Numbered from the stretch's first letter, positions 35,249 through 45,068 are shown. The stretch: DNA of 64,000 nucleotides from Sphingomonas sanguinis (GCF_019297835.1 NZ_CP079203.1:2656501-2720500); one strand, 5' to 3'. The notes: generated by a model not told the origin, from the letters alone. Numbers and translations: made by a program.

Positions 35249-37093
35249 ATGACACAGGATAGGGGATGGCCGCGCTGGACGCGGGGCGTGGTGGCGCTGC
35301 TGATCGGGTTGCCCCTGCTTTTCCTGCTGATCCTGGCAGTGTTTCCCTGGGGGCTCCTGCGCGACGCGGTGTGCCGCGCGGCGACCGAGCGGTTCGGGCG
35401 GCCAGTGACGATCGGCTCGGTCCACCGGGTCGACACGATCGGCTTTCATCCCACCATCGCGGTCGAGGACCTGAAGATCCCGCAGGCCGGTTGGGCGGGC
35501 CAGGGCGATTTCGCGCGAGTGGCAAAAGCGGAAATCCGCTTCTCGGTCTGGCCGTTGCTGCGCGGGGCGTTCGTGCCCGAGGATATTCGCGTGTCCGGGC
35601 TGCGGTTGGCGATGGTCCGCGACAAGCAGGGCCGCACCAACTGGTCACGCCCCGGCGCGCCGGAAGAGGGCGGCAGCGCGACTGATCTGCAGGGGCTGAC
35701 CGTCACCGACGGCGTCGTGAGCTATCGCGACGCCAAAGAGGATCGGCAGGCGGTGCTGAACGTCGCCGCTGACCCGGATCACGGTGTCCGGGCCGAGGGT
35801 GAGGGCAGGGTGCGCGGTGCGCCCGTCCGCATCGCCTTTATCGGCGCGGCGGTGAAGCCCGGCCGTTGGCCCTTCACCGCCGATATCACCGGCGAGCAGC
35901 TGGTGATGAAGGCGGTCGGCACGATGGACCGACCGCTCGACACCGATGCGATGACGCTGGACCTGACGGCGAAGGCCGACGACCTGAAGCGGATCGATGC
36001 GGTGATCGAGGCGGGGCTGTTCCAGACCCGGCCGGTCCAGCTGACCGCGCATGTCCGCCACGAACGCCCGCGCTGGACCATCACCGACCTGAAGGGGCGG
36101 ATCGGCCGTTCCGACCTGACCGGGCGGCTGACCGTCGACAAGAAAGAAGGCCGCACGCGGCTGGACGGCGAGGTGACGGCGGGACAGCTCGATTTCGACG
36201 ATCTGTCCTCCGCGCAAGGCCGCGCCGAGGCCGCCGCGCTCGAACGCCGGATCGGACCGCGACTGGTGCCCAATACGCGGATCGATATCGGCAAGATCGA
36301 CACGACCGACGGCACCATCCGCTTCGAGGTCGGCCGGGTGGTCAGCGCACAAGGTCCCTCGCCGATCACCGGGCTGGCCGGGCGGATGACGATGGACCGT
36401 CAGTTGCTGACCATCGGCGACATCCGCATGGCGTTGCGCGAAGGCGTGGTGACGGGCCAGGCGGTGATCGACCAGCGGAACGGCGCGAAGGTGCCGAAAC
36501 TGTCGGTCGACCTGCGGCTGCGCGGGGCGAGCGTGTTGTCGCTCTCGGGCGAGACGCGGATCACCGGCCATGTCGGCGCGCGCGCCAAGCTGGCGGGCGT
36601 GGGCGAGACGGTGCGCGCGGCGATCGGGCGCGCGCATGGGCGAATCGGGCTGGTCGTCGCCAACGGGACCTTGCCCGATCGCTATGCGACGGCGCTGGGC
36701 TTCGACGCGGGCGCGGCGTTCATGGGTGACAGCGGCAAGGCGACCCTGCGCTGTCTGGTGCTGGGGGTGGACATGACGAACGGCACCGGCCGCGCCGATC
36801 CGCTGATCGTCGACACCTCGCGCAGTCGGTTGGACGGAACGGGGACGGTCCACTTTCCCGACGAGCGGCTGGCGCTGCGACTGACCGGCGCGCCGAAGCA
36901 AGGCGCGACGCTGAGGCTCGCGGGCGCGGCCACGGTAACGGGCACGCTGGAAAAGCCCGACCTCGTGATCCCCAAGGAGGTGAAGTCGGTCGGCAATATC
37001 TTCAAGTCGATCGGCCGCGCGATCACCGGCGATACCGGGCCGAAGGCGCAGAATGCGGCCTGCGGGGCGCTGGCGCGGCAGGTGTTGCGGTAA
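35249..37093 (+). CDS. AsmA family protein
   Basis: 614 residues from the ATG at 35249; a GTG upstream at 35192 would add 19 residues and neither has a clear ribosome site. An N-terminal membrane anchor (VVALLIGLPLLFLLILAVFPWG) is followed by a large periplasmic domain. It has the AsmA pattern: RPVTIGSVHRVDTIGFHPTIAVEDLKI and then the VEDLRVSGLRL-like repeats (visible as VPEDIRVSGLRLAMVRDKQG). AsmA-like proteins probably carry phospholipids between membranes. The C-terminal PDLVIPKEVKSVGNIFKSIG motif matches the family end. Confidence 0.83.
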   Translation: MTQDRGWPRWTRGVVALLIGLPLLFLLILAVFPWGLLRDAVCRAATERFGRPVTIGSVHRVDTIGFHPTIAVEDLKIPQAGWAGQGDFARVAKAEIRFSVWPLLRGAFVPEDIRVSGLRLAMVRDKQGRTNWSRPGAPEEGGSATDLQGLTVTDGVVSYRDAKEDRQAVLNVAADPDHGVRAEGEGRVRGAPVRIAFIGAAVKPGRWPFTADITGEQLVMKAVGTMDRPLDTDAMTLDLTAKADDLKRIDAVIEAGLFQTRPVQLTAHVRHERPRWTITDLKGRIGRSDLTGRLTVDKKEGRTRLDGEVTAGQLDFDDLSSAQGRAEAAALERRIGPRLVPNTRIDIGKIDTTDGTIRFEVGRVVSAQGPSPITGLAGRMTMDRQLLTIGDIRMALREGVVTGQAVIDQRNGAKVPKLSVDLRLRGASVLSLSGETRITGHVGARAKLAGVGETVRAAIGRAHGRIGLVVANGTLPDRYATALGFDAGAAFMGDSGKATLRCLVLGVDMTNGTGRADPLIVDTSRSRLDGTGTVHFPDERLALRLTGAPKQGATLRLAGAATVTGTLEKPDLVIPKEVKSVGNIFKSIGRAITGDTGPKAQNAACGALARQVLR

Positions 37094-37103
37094 TTCTCCC
37101 CTA

Positions 37104-37211
37104 CCTCCGTTCAGCCTGAGCGAAGTCGAAGGCCAAGGGAATCCAGTGGCCAAGCGTCCCTCTTGGCAAAGGTCATGGCGTGGCCTTCGACTACGCTCAG
37201 GCGGAACGGAG
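37104..37211. repeat. Paired palindromic repeat, family C copy 3
   Basis: The left arm CCTCCGTTCAGCCTGAGCG (37104-) faces the right arm ending GCTCAGGCGGAACGGAG near 37211. It lies between the convergent AsmA-like gene and gpsA. The GCC/GGC ends and GAAGTCGAAGGCC core are as in copies 1 and 2. Confidence 0.8.
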
Positions 37212-37237
37212 CGGGGGAGAGAAGGGGGGAGTAGGGG

Positions 37238-38215
37238 TCAGTTACCCTCGGACTTGAGCGGGCGGGCCAGCAACGCCCCGATAACCTCGCCGACCGCGGC
37301 CCCCTCCAGCAACCGGCACACCGCCTCGCATACCGGCATGTCCACACCGGCCTCCACCGCCGCCTGACGCAGGACCGGCGCGGTGAACGCCCCTTCCGCC
37401 ACCGTCCGCCGATCGGCCAGCAGCTCGGCGGCGGACCGCCCCTGCCCCAGCCCGACACCCAGCGAGAAATTGCGCGAGGCGGTCGACGAGCAGGTCAGCA
37501 CCAGATCGCCCAGCCCCGACAGGCCCGCCAGCGTCTCCGCCCGGCCGCCGCGCGCCAGACCGAACCGCGTCATCTCGGCAAAGCCGCGTGCGATCAGCGC
37601 GGCGCGGGCATTCTGGCCCAGACCCGCGCCCTCGACCACGCCGCAGCCGATGGCGAGGACATTCTTGATCGCGCCGCCGATCTCCGCGCCGGTCACGTCG
37701 TCGGTGGCATAGGGCCGGAAATGCGGCGCCGCGAGGCGCGCGGACAGGGCCTTGCGCAACTCCGGTTCCTCGCACGCCAGCGTCACCGCCGTCGGCAGCC
37801 CCGCTGCCACCTCATGCGCGAAGGTCGGGCCGGACAGCACCGCGATCGGCGCGTCGGGGTGGATCGCCCGCGCCACCTCGCCGACCAGCCGCCGGGTGCC
37901 CGACTCGATCCCCTTGGAACATAGGACCAGCGGCTTGGGCCCCACCGGCATCGTCGCCAACACTGCCCCCACCGCCTGCGCGGGCGTGACGACCAGCAGC
38001 GCATCCATCCCGGCCATGGCGGCCGGGTCGCTGACCGCCTCGATGCTCGGCGACAATGCGATGTTCGGCAGGTAGAGCGGGTTGGCGTGCGTCGCGTTGA
38101 TCGCCTCGGCCACCGCCGGATCGCGCGCCCAGAGCCGCACCGGCCGGTTGCCATGCGCCGCGACCTGCGCCAGCGCGGTGCCCCAGGCGCCCGCGCCGAT
38201 CACCCCGATCCTCAT
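37238..38215 (-). CDS. gpsA: Glycerol-3-phosphate dehydrogenase (NAD(P)+)
   Basis: 325 residues. It reduces dihydroxyacetone phosphate to sn-glycerol 3-phosphate for phospholipid synthesis. The nucleotide motif GAGAWGTA is at residues 7-14, followed by [10 protein letters not shown], and the [10 protein letters not shown] segment with the catalytic lysine. The [21 protein letters not shown] block is diagnostic of GpsA. The ATG at 38215 overlaps the tsaD stop codon (ATGA). Confidence 0.96.
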   Translation of the reverse strand: MRIGVIGAGAWGTALAQVAAHGNRPVRLWARDPAVAEAINATHANPLYLPNIALSPSIEAVSDPAAMAGMDALLVVTPAQAVGAVLATMPVGPKPLVLCSKGIESGTRRLVGEVARAIHPDAPIAVLSGPTFAHEVAAGLPTAVTLACEEPELRKALSARLAAPHFRPYATDDVTGAEIGGAIKNVLAIGCGVVEGAGLGQNARAALIARGFAEMTRFGLARGGRAETLAGLSGLGDLVLTCSSTASRNFSLGVGLGQGRSAAELLADRRTVAEGAFTAPVLRQAAVEAGVDMPVCEAVCRLLEGAAVGEVIGALLARPLKSEGN

Positions 38216-39237
38216 GCCTTCACCCCCGCGCCGCGCACCGCTTCCGCCGCCGGATCGAGCGGCCAGCGCGCCCGTGCGGGCGTGTCGAGCGGATCGGTCA
38301 GCCCTTCGCGGAACCGCTCCACGCCCGCCCAGGCGATCATCGCGGCATTGTCGGTGCACAGCCAGAGCGGCGGCGCGACGAAGCGCAGGCTATGCTCGGC
38401 GGCGAGCGCCTCCAGCGCCACCCGGATCACGCCATTGGCCGCGACCCCACCCGCGACGACCAGAGCGGTGACGGGCGGCACATTGGCCAGCGCACGGCGG
38501 GTGCGATCGAGCAGGCAGTCGACCACCGCCTGCTGAAAGGAGGCGGCAATGTCCTCGGGCGAATGATGCCCGATCGCACGCGCTACCGCACTCTTCAGTC
38601 CGGCAAAGGAGAAATGCGGCTCGGCCGCCCCCTTTAACGGCCGGGGCAGCGGCACCGCATGGGGATCGCCCTCCCGCGCCGTCGCCTCGACGCGCGGACC
38701 GCCGGGATAGCCAAGCCCCAGCAGCTTGGCGGTCTTGTCGAACGCCTCGCCCGCCGCATCGTCGATGGTCGTGGCCATACGCCGATACCGCCCGACTCCC
38801 TCGACCAGCAGCAGCTGGCAATGCCCACCGGAGACGAGCAGCAGCAGGTACGGATAGGCCAGTTCGCGATCCGACAGGCGCGGCGACAGGGCATGGCCCT
38901 CCAGATGGTTGACCGCGATCAGCGGCTTGCCCGCCGCATGGGCCAGCGCCTTGCCGGTCACGAGGCCCACCATCACCCCGCCGATCAGCCCCGGCCCCGC
39001 CGTCGCCGCGATCGCATCGACATCGGCCAGCGTCACCCCCGCATCGGCAAAGGCGGCGGCGACCAGCGGCTCCATCGCCTCGACATGGGCGCGCGCCGCG
39101 ATTTCGGGGACGACGCCGCCGAAGGGGGCATGCGCGGCCTCCTGCCCGAGCAGCCGGTGCGCCAGCACACGGCCGTCATCGGTGACAAGCGCGGCGGCGG
39201 TCTCGTCGCACGAGGATTCCAGTCCCAGGATCAGCAT
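38212..39237 (-). CDS. tsaD: tRNA N6-threonylcarbamoyladenosine transferase TsaD
   Basis: 341 residues from the ATG at 39237, which gives the usual [14 protein letters not shown]-terminus. It transfers the threonylcarbamoyl group to A37 of ANN-decoding tRNAs. The metal histidines H112 and H116 lie in NHLEGH. The actin-like fold motifs [12 protein letters not shown] and [12 protein letters not shown] are in place. It is followed by gpsA in the same unit and is divergent from hemC. Confidence 0.96.
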   Translation of the reverse strand: MLILGLESSCDETAAALVTDDGRVLAHRLLGQEAAHAPFGGVVPEIAARAHVEAMEPLVAAAFADAGVTLADVDAIAATAGPGLIGGVMVGLVTGKALAHAAGKPLIAVNHLEGHALSPRLSDRELAYPYLLLLVSGGHCQLLLVEGVGRYRRMATTIDDAAGEAFDKTAKLLGLGYPGGPRVEATAREGDPHAVPLPRPLKGAAEPHFSFAGLKSAVARAIGHHSPEDIAASFQQAVVDCLLDRTRRALANVPPVTALVVAGGVAANGVIRVALEALAAEHSLRFVAPPLWLCTDNAAMIAWAGVERFREGLTDPLDTPARARWPLDPAAEAVRGAGVKA

Positions 39238-39302
39238 GACTTCCCCATACCCGTCCGTTGCCAACTTGTCGAAGGGGGGCTTGATGCGGCAAAGGCAGAC
39301 GC

Positions 39303-40214
39303 ATGGTTCGTTTCCGGCTCGGTACGCGCGGTTCGCCGCTGGCCCTCACCCAGGCGCATATGGTGCGTTCGGCACTGGCGGCGGCGCAGGGGTGGAGCGA
39401 GGACGCGGTTCAGATCGTGCCGATCAAGACCACCGGCGACCGGGTGCAGGACCGCGCGCTGGCTGAGATCGGCGGCAAGGCGCTGTGGACCAAGGAGCTG
39501 GACCGCGCGCTGTACGACCGCGAGATCGACGCCTCGGTCCATTCGATGAAGGATGTCGAGACGATCCGCCCCGACTGGCTGCGCATCGCCGCGATGCTGC
39601 CGCGTGCCGATGTCCGCGACCGGCTGATCGGCGCGGAGACCATTGCCGAGTTGCGGCCCGGCGCGGTGATCGGCACCAGCAGCCCGCGCCGCCGCGCGCA
39701 GATGCTGTCGCACCGGCCCGACCTGACCATCACGCTGCTGCGCGGCAATGTCGACACGCGCCTGGCCGCCGTCGCGAACGGCGAGGTCGACGCGACGCTG
39801 CTCGCCGCCGCCGGGCTGGACCGACTCGGGCGCGAGGTCGGCCATGCGGTGCCGACCGACCAGATGCTGCCCGCCCCCGCGCAAGGGGCGGTCGGGATCG
39901 AGACGCGCGCCGACGATGCCGCCGCGACCATGTTGATCGCCTCGATCGACCATGCCGAGACCCATGCCTGCGTCATGGCCGAGCGGTCGCTGCTCGCGGC
40001 ACTCGCCGCCGATTGCCACAGCCCGGTCGCCGCGCTCGCCTCGCTGGCGGGCGAGATGCTGACCCTGCGCGCCGAATTGCTGGCCGAGGACGGATCGTCG
40101 CGGGTCAGCGGCTGGGTCGAGGGGGCGTTGGATGAAGACCTCGGGCCACGGCTGGCGGTCGATCTTCTCGAACGCGCCGCGCCTGAGGTGCGCCGCCTGT
40201 TCGCCGGGGGCTGA
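39303..40214 (+). CDS. hemC: Hydroxymethylbilane synthase (porphobilinogen deaminase)
   Basis: 303 residues. It joins four porphobilinogen units into hydroxymethylbilane. The substrate-binding loops [12 protein letters not shown] (6-17) and SVHSMKDVE (78-86) with its aspartate are present. The dipyrromethane cofactor cysteine is C238 in [13 protein letters not shown] at 39303. It is the first gene of the divergent hemC-hemD-mitofilin-like unit, opposite tsaD. Confidence 0.96.
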   Translation: MVRFRLGTRGSPLALTQAHMVRSALAAAQGWSEDAVQIVPIKTTGDRVQDRALAEIGGKALWTKELDRALYDREIDASVHSMKDVETIRPDWLRIAAMLPRADVRDRLIGAETIAELRPGAVIGTSSPRRRAQMLSHRPDLTITLLRGNVDTRLAAVANGEVDATLLAAAGLDRLGREVGHAVPTDQMLPAPAQGAVGIETRADDAAATMLIASIDHAETHACVMAERSLLAALAADCHSPVAALASLAGEMLTLRAELLAEDGSSRVSGWVEGALDEDLGPRLAVDLLERAAPEVRRLFAGG

Positions 40215-40219
40215 CCGGC

Positions 40220-40903
40220 ATGGCGGTTGTCGTCGTCCGGCCCGAGCCCGGCCACGCCGCGACGATCGCCGCTCTGCAAGAAGTGGGGTTGGAGGCGCGG
40301 TCGCTGCCGCTGTTCTCGGCGCGCGCGGTCGATTGGACGCCGCCCGAACCCGACACGGTCGACGCGTTGCTCTTCACCAGCGCGCAAGGCGTGCGGCTGG
40401 CCGGATCGGCACTCGATCCGATCCGTCACAAGCCCGTGATCGCGGTCGGCCCCGCGACCGCCGCCGCCGCGCGGGAGGCGGGGCTGGCGGTTGCGCTGAC
40501 CGGCGCCGCCGACGCCGCCACGGTCGTCGCGCAAGCCCAAGCGCAAGGATATGAGCGGCTGCTCCATCTGGCGGGGCGCGATCGGGTGGAGACGGGGGCG
40601 ATGGCCCGCATCGTCTATGCCGCCGATCCCGTGGCCGTTGCGCCGGACGCGGTCGCTGCGCTGGCGGGGCAGATCGTCCTCATCCACTCGGCACGGGCCG
40701 CCGCGCGGCTGGCCGAACTGGTCGATCGGGCGGCCTTGCCCCGCGCCGCCGTCGCGCTGGTCGCGATCAGCGCCAATGCGGCGACGGCGGCAGGGTCGGA
40801 CTGGCGGACCGTCGCCATTGCCGAGGCACCGCGCGACGATGCCATGGTCGCCGCCGCGCAGGCGTTGACCCGAGCCGCCGCCACGGGGATAAGCGGGGTA
40901 TGA
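40220..40903 (+). CDS. hemD: Uroporphyrinogen-III synthase
   Basis: 227 residues. It closes hydroxymethylbilane to uroporphyrinogen III with inversion of ring D. The family has low sequence similarity; here the typical N-terminal VVVRPEPGHA, DALLFTSAQGVRL and ERLLHLAGRDR segments are seen. It follows hemC after 5 bases and overlaps the next gene by 4 bases (ATGA). The match is supported mainly by position and general pattern. Confidence 0.85.
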   Translation: MAVVVVRPEPGHAATIAALQEVGLEARSLPLFSARAVDWTPPEPDTVDALLFTSAQGVRLAGSALDPIRHKPVIAVGPATAAAAREAGLAVALTGAADAATVVAQAQAQGYERLLHLAGRDRVETGAMARIVYAADPVAVAPDAVAALAGQIVLIHSARAAARLAELVDRAALPRAAVALVAISANAATAAGSDWRTVAIAEAPRDDAMVAAAQALTRAAATGISGV

Positions 40904-41838
40904 ACAATTTCGCGCCTTCCGACCGACCGCCGACGCGCGGCCCCCGAAAGGGCGCGACCGTCGCGCTGGTCCTGATCGCCTTTGTCGCGGGGCTGCTGCT
41001 GATGGCCTATGCGATGCGCAACCTGTCCTGGTTCGACGCGACCGGCACCGCGCCCCAGGCCGTCACCGCCAAGCCCGGCGGCACCATCGGGACGCCCAAG
41101 GAAGCCACCCGCACCGATCCGATGGCGCTCGCCACGCGCGAGGCGCAACTGGCCGCGCAACTCGCCGCGCTGGAGACGCGCGCCGCGACGCTGGCCACCG
41201 ACGCGACGGCGGCGGGCGCGCAGGCGGGCCGCGCCGAATCGATCCTGGTCGCCGCCGCCGCACGCCGCGCGGTCGATCGCGGCCAGCCACTCGGCTATCT
41301 GGAGGAGCAGCTCCGCACCCGCTTCGGCACCAGCGAGCCGCGCGCCGTCGCCGTGCTGATCGTCACCGCCCGCCAGCCGGTCACGCTGGAGACGCTGCGC
41401 CAGGGACTCGACACGCTGGCCCCCGATTTGGTGGTCGATGGCAGCAATGGCTGGTGGGAAGGGCTGCGGCAGGAGATCGGCCGCCTGATCGTCATTCGGG
41501 AGGCCAGCGCGCCCTCTACCAACCCCAGCGAGCGGCTGGCGCGGGTCCGTCGCCTGCTCGATGGCGGTCAGGTGGATGCCGCACGGGCCGAGGTGGCGCG
41601 CCTGCCCGGTGCCGCCGCCGCGCAAGCCTGGCAACAGGCCGCGCTTCGCTATGTCCGCGCGCGCCAGGCGCTCGACCTGATCGAGAATGCCGCGCTCGTC
41701 ACCCCGCCTGCGGCCCCGCCCGCCCCCATCGTGACGACCCCGGTGCCGGGCACCCCGCCCGCCGACGGACCTGAGGCCACGACCGCCCAGGCCACGCCGC
41801 ACAACAGCCCCGCGCCCGCCGCCGCGCCGACCATCTGA
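40900..41838 (+). CDS. Mitofilin (Mic60)-like membrane protein
   Basis: 312 residues. One transmembrane helix (about 19-40: ATVALVLIAFVAGLLLM) is followed by a coiled-coil-prone stretch (about 77-125: MALATREAQLAAQLAALETR). Then comes the conserved segment AVDRGQPLGYLEEQLRTRFG and a region like the mitofilin C-terminus, ending in a Pro/Ala-rich tail. In alphaproteobacteria the Mic60 homologue is encoded next to hemC-hemD and shapes inner-membrane invaginations. That location and layout fit well, but the homology is weak in sequence, so the call is cautious. Shares 4 bases with hemD. Confidence 0.68.
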   Translation: MNNFAPSDRPPTRGPRKGATVALVLIAFVAGLLLMAYAMRNLSWFDATGTAPQAVTAKPGGTIGTPKEATRTDPMALATREAQLAAQLAALETRAATLATDATAAGAQAGRAESILVAAAARRAVDRGQPLGYLEEQLRTRFGTSEPRAVAVLIVTARQPVTLETLRQGLDTLAPDLVVDGSNGWWEGLRQEIGRLIVIREASAPSTNPSERLARVRRLLDGGQVDAARAEVARLPGAAAAQAWQQAALRYVRARQALDLIENAALVTPPAAPPAPIVTTPVPGTPPADGPEATTAQATPHNSPAPAAAPTI

Positions 41839-41847
41839 ATCGCTGTC

Positions 41848-41868
41848 CATCCGGGAAATTCCCGGATG
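41848..41868. promoter_or_regulatory. Palindrome before the sensor kinase gene
   Basis: CATCCGGGAAATTCCCGGATG, ten-base arms around a central base. It has no T-run after it on the plus strand, so it may be an operator or a weak terminator of the hemC operon. It lies 33 bases upstream of the kinase start. Confidence 0.35.
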
Positions 41869-41900
41869 CCGTTCCGCGCTGACGCGGTACAGGGATTATC

Positions 41901-43544
41901 GTGATGACGGCGTCGTTTAGCCCTTCCCTATCGGCCCGACCGATGGTCCCCGTGGCAGTGGTGCGGTTCGACCCGCGCGTCTTTCTGCCCCGTCGGCCGG
42001 ACTGGCTGGCGCTGGCGCTTTATGCGGTAGGGTTCGCCGCCATGCATCGGCTGGCCGCCTATTGGGGCGGCAGCGGCTTTTATTCGCTCTGGTTTCCGGC
42101 GGCCGGGCTGCGGCTGGCACTGCTCTGGCGGCGGGGCGCGCGGCTGACCCCGGCGATCGCGCTGGTCGAGATCGCGGTCGACGTCACCCTGACCCCGGCG
42201 GTGCTGGCGGGGATGCCCTGGACGGTCGCCATCTGGGGCATTGCGCGCCCGGTGCTGGCCTACGGCGCGACGATCGCCGCGATCGGCTGGCTGGCGGAGC
42301 GGCGGGGGGCTGCGCTGCTGACCGCGCCGATGCCGCTGGGGCTGGCGCTGGTGCTCGCCCCGCTGGCCGCCGCACTGAGCGCGGTGCCGCAGGCGTTGAC
42401 CAGTCCCGAGCTGACCGGTGTGTCGAACCCGCGCGAAGTGGTCGTGTCGCTCGCCGCCTTTGCGGTCGGCGATCTTCTGGGCACCTTGTTCATCGCGCCG
42501 CCGCTGTTGTGGATCGCCGATGCGGTGTCGGGCCGGGCGCACTGGCGCTGGCCGCTGCCCTCTCTGCTCGCCGGGCTGGAGACGGCGGGGGTGCTGGTGC
42601 TCGGCCTGGGGCTGGCCGAGCTGCTTGATCGGGCGGGGTTGGGGATGCAGCCCGCGCCGGTGCTGGTCGCGGTGGCGTGGATCGGGTTGCGCTTCGGACG
42701 CGCCGCCGCCTGGGGTGCGCTGCTGGTCGTGGTGTTGCGCGTCCTGCCCGACACGGCGGGCGCGATGGACACGCCCGAGCGGTTGCAGCGGCATCTGGCG
42801 CTCGCGACCATCGTCGTCACCGGCTATCTGGCGGGCAGCTTCGCCGATGCGCAGGCGACCGCGCGCGCCATGCTGGAGCGGCGCGACCGGCTGCTCTTCC
42901 AGGCCGAACGGCTCAAGACGCTGCGCGCCATGTCGGTGGCGGTGATCCATGAGGTCAGCCAGCCGCTGTCCACCCTGGCGATCGAGGCGCGTCACCTGCA
43001 TCAGCTGACCGCCGGGCGCGGCGACGAGATTGCGGACGGCGCAGCGCTGATCGATCGCAAGGCGGAGCATCTGGCGACGCTGATCCGCCGCCTGCGCCGG
43101 TTCGGCGGCCATGCCGAGGGCGCGCCGCAGCCGCTGACGCTGACCGCGCTGATCGACATGGTGGCGACGCTGGCCGAGCCGGAGGCGCGCGAGGCGGGGG
43201 TCGCCATGACCATCGCGCCGGTCGATCCCGGCTGGCAGGTGATGGCGCAGGAGGTCGAACTGGCGCAGGCGGTGATGAACCTGGTCCGCAACGCCGTACA
43301 GGCGGTGCAGGGCGATGCCGCGCCCGGCGGCGTCCTGCTGGACGTCACCGCCGACGAGACGCAGGTCGTCATCCATGTCGCCAATCGCGCCCCCGCCCGC
43401 CCGGTCGCGCGCGATGGCATGGGGATCGGCACCCATGTCGCGCGCGCCATCGTCGAGGCGCATGGCGGCACCCTGACCCGCATCCGCCGCGAGGACGGCA
43501 TGGTCCATGCCGCGCTGTCGCTTCCCCTGATCGAGTCGCGTTGA
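41901..43544 (+). CDS. MASE1-domain sensor histidine kinase with a degraded ATP-binding motif
   Basis: 547 residues. The N-terminal half (about 35-315) is a MASE1-type multi-helix sensor with eight or more hydrophobic segments. The phosphoacceptor region IHEVSQPLSTL follows (H350), and the N-box is NLVRNAVQAV (from N460). The usual D-x-G-x-G of the ATP lid is not found: where it is expected (about residues 493-510) the protein reads VANRAPARPVARDGMGIG. The closing GTHVARAIVEAHGG is intact. ATP binding may be reduced or use GMGIG. The stop codon overlaps the regulator start (TGATG), so the pair forms one unit. The ATG at 41901 is the first of two. Confidence 0.82.
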   Translation: MMTASFSPSLSARPMVPVAVVRFDPRVFLPRRPDWLALALYAVGFAAMHRLAAYWGGSGFYSLWFPAAGLRLALLWRRGARLTPAIALVEIAVDVTLTPAVLAGMPWTVAIWGIARPVLAYGATIAAIGWLAERRGAALLTAPMPLGLALVLAPLAAALSAVPQALTSPELTGVSNPREVVVSLAAFAVGDLLGTLFIAPPLLWIADAVSGRAHWRWPLPSLLAGLETAGVLVLGLGLAELLDRAGLGMQPAPVLVAVAWIGLRFGRAAAWGALLVVVLRVLPDTAGAMDTPERLQRHLALATIVVTGYLAGSFADAQATARAMLERRDRLLFQAERLKTLRAMSVAVIHEVSQPLSTLAIEARHLHQLTAGRGDEIADGAALIDRKAEHLATLIRRLRRFGGHAEGAPQPLTLTALIDMVATLAEPEAREAGVAMTIAPVDPGWQVMAQEVELAQAVMNLVRNAVQAVQGDAAPGGVLLDVTADETQVVIHVANRAPARPVARDGMGIGTHVARAIVEAHGGTLTRIRREDGMVHAALSLPLIESR

Positions 43545-44158
43545 TGCCCGTTCGCTCGCTTGCCCCCATCGCATCCGGCACCGAATCGCCCGCCATCGTC
43601 CATGTGCTGGACGACGATGCCGATCTGGGCGCGGCGGTGGCGCGGATGCTGGCGCGGCAGGGCTTCGCCGCCCACGCCTTCGACGATCCCGTCGCGTTGC
43701 TCGCCGCCTATCCCGGCCGAACCGCCCATGCCGTCGTCACCGATGTGATGATGGGCGAATGGCATGGTTTCGACTTTGCCGAACGGCTGCGTGCGCTCGA
43801 TCCGCATGTCGCGATCCTGTTCATGACCGCCTGGCCCAGCGCCGCCCATGCGGTCGATTCGGTCCGCCTGCATGGCGGGGTCGATTATCTCGACAAGCCG
43901 ATCGACGAGGCGCGGCTCTGCGCCTCGCTGCGCGAGGGCGTCGCTTGGTCGATGGAGCGGCGTGCGGCGGCGTACCGGCTGGGCGACCTGTCGCCGCGCG
44001 AACGGCAGGTGTTCGACCTGATGGTGCAGGGTCATGGCAACAAGGCGATGGCGGGATTGCTCGGCCTGTCGCCCAAGACGATCGAGGATCACCGTGCCGC
44101 CGTCTTCCTGAAAACGCGGACGCAAAGCGTGGCGCAGCTGATCGCGCTGTCCCGCTGA
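43544..44158 (+). CDS. FixJ-family two-component response regulator
   Basis: 204 residues from the ATG at 43544. Receiver domain (18-130): acidic DDD pair near 23-25, phosphoacceptor D67 in VVTDVMMG, T95 and K118. The C-terminal LuxR-type helix-turn-helix (about 137-200: LSPRERQVFDLMVQGHGNKAMAG) binds DNA. It starts one base before the end of the kinase gene and would be its partner. Targets are unknown. Confidence 0.9.
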   Translation: MPVRSLAPIASGTESPAIVHVLDDDADLGAAVARMLARQGFAAHAFDDPVALLAAYPGRTAHAVVTDVMMGEWHGFDFAERLRALDPHVAILFMTAWPSAAHAVDSVRLHGGVDYLDKPIDEARLCASLREGVAWSMERRAAAYRLGDLSPRERQVFDLMVQGHGNKAMAGLLGLSPKTIEDHRAAVFLKTRTQSVAQLIALSR

Positions 44159-44239
44159 CGCCTCCGCCTTGCGGTGAAGCGAGGAGCCGGGCGTCGGGGG
44201 CAAGCGTTGACGGGCATGGATATTGTCGGAGGCCTTGCC

Positions 44240-44995
44240 GTGATTCGTCCCGCCCCCCGCATGACCCGCTGGCTGGCGGGCGCGCTGTTCCTGCCGCTGG
44301 CCGCCTGTGGGGGCGGTGGCGAGCCGGATCGCAACATGGTGACGGCCGCGCCCTCCCCGACCTCCCAGCCGGTCCGCAGCAACCTTCCCGCGCCGATCAA
44401 GACCGGCGGCCAGAGTAAGCCCGCATCCATCCTGTCCTGCTCGGCGGAACGCGGGCAGGCGGCGGCGGAAAAGCTGGTGAAGATCTGCACCTCGGTTTCG
44501 CCTGCGACCCATCCGCCGTGCAACGCCGTCAACAGCTGCGCGATCATCGAGGACGAGATCGCCCGGTCCTGCGCGCTGATGGGCGACGATGCGACCGGGA
44601 CACCGGGCTGCTCGGTCGATCCCAAAAGCGACGCCGCGGCGGCCGATGTGGTCCGCCGCTATTATTCGGCGATCAACGCGCACGACTATGGCACCGCCTG
44701 GATCCAGTGGGGCAATAACGGCCGCCCCGGCCAGCGCTTCGCCGATTTCCAGAAGGGCTTTGCCCAGACCCGCGCGACCAACGTGACGATCGGCGCGATG
44801 CCGCCCAGCGAAGGCGCGGCGGGGTCGGTCTATGCCACCGTCCCGGTGACGGTCGACGCGCAACTTGACGACGGGCGGCGGCAACGCTTCGTCGGGCAAT
44901 ATGTGGTGCGACGGGTCAATGACGTACCGGGCGCGAGTGCCGAGCAGCTGCGGTGGCACATCGATTCGGCGACGCTGAAGCCCGCCGGGGCCTGA
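44240..44995 (+). CDS. Hypothetical lipoprotein
   Basis: 251 residues from the GTG at 44240, chosen because GGAGG lies 7 bases upstream; the next ATG (44261) would trim 7 residues. The signal ends in LPLAAC followed by a glycine run, a lipoprotein box. Six further cysteines lie in the middle (CSAERG, CTSV, CNAVNSC, SCALMG, GCSVDP). The C-terminal 110 residues look like a small ligand-binding fold (VVRRYYSAINAHDYGTAW). Function unknown. Confidence 0.68.
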   Translation: MIRPAPRMTRWLAGALFLPLAACGGGGEPDRNMVTAAPSPTSQPVRSNLPAPIKTGGQSKPASILSCSAERGQAAAEKLVKICTSVSPATHPPCNAVNSCAIIEDEIARSCALMGDDATGTPGCSVDPKSDAAAADVVRRYYSAINAHDYGTAWIQWGNNGRPGQRFADFQKGFAQTRATNVTIGAMPPSEGAAGSVYATVPVTVDAQLDDGRRQRFVGQYVVRRVNDVPGASAEQLRWHIDSATLKPAGA

Positions 44996-45068
44996 ACGTC
45001 TCCCTGCGTTCAGCGTGACACAAGTCGGGTTCCGTGGCCTCAATCGGCAGACGTCTCCACGCCAGCCA

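Noticed and set aside
43001..45043. 680-codon open frame antisense to the two-component genes and lipoprotein
   Set aside because: Same reasoning; the forward genes have clear histidine kinase and regulator motifs.
45003..45050. Possible fifth copy of the family C repeat
   Set aside because: Only a degenerate single arm (GCGTTCAGCGTGACACAAGTCG) is present, without its partner; not enough to list as a repeat.
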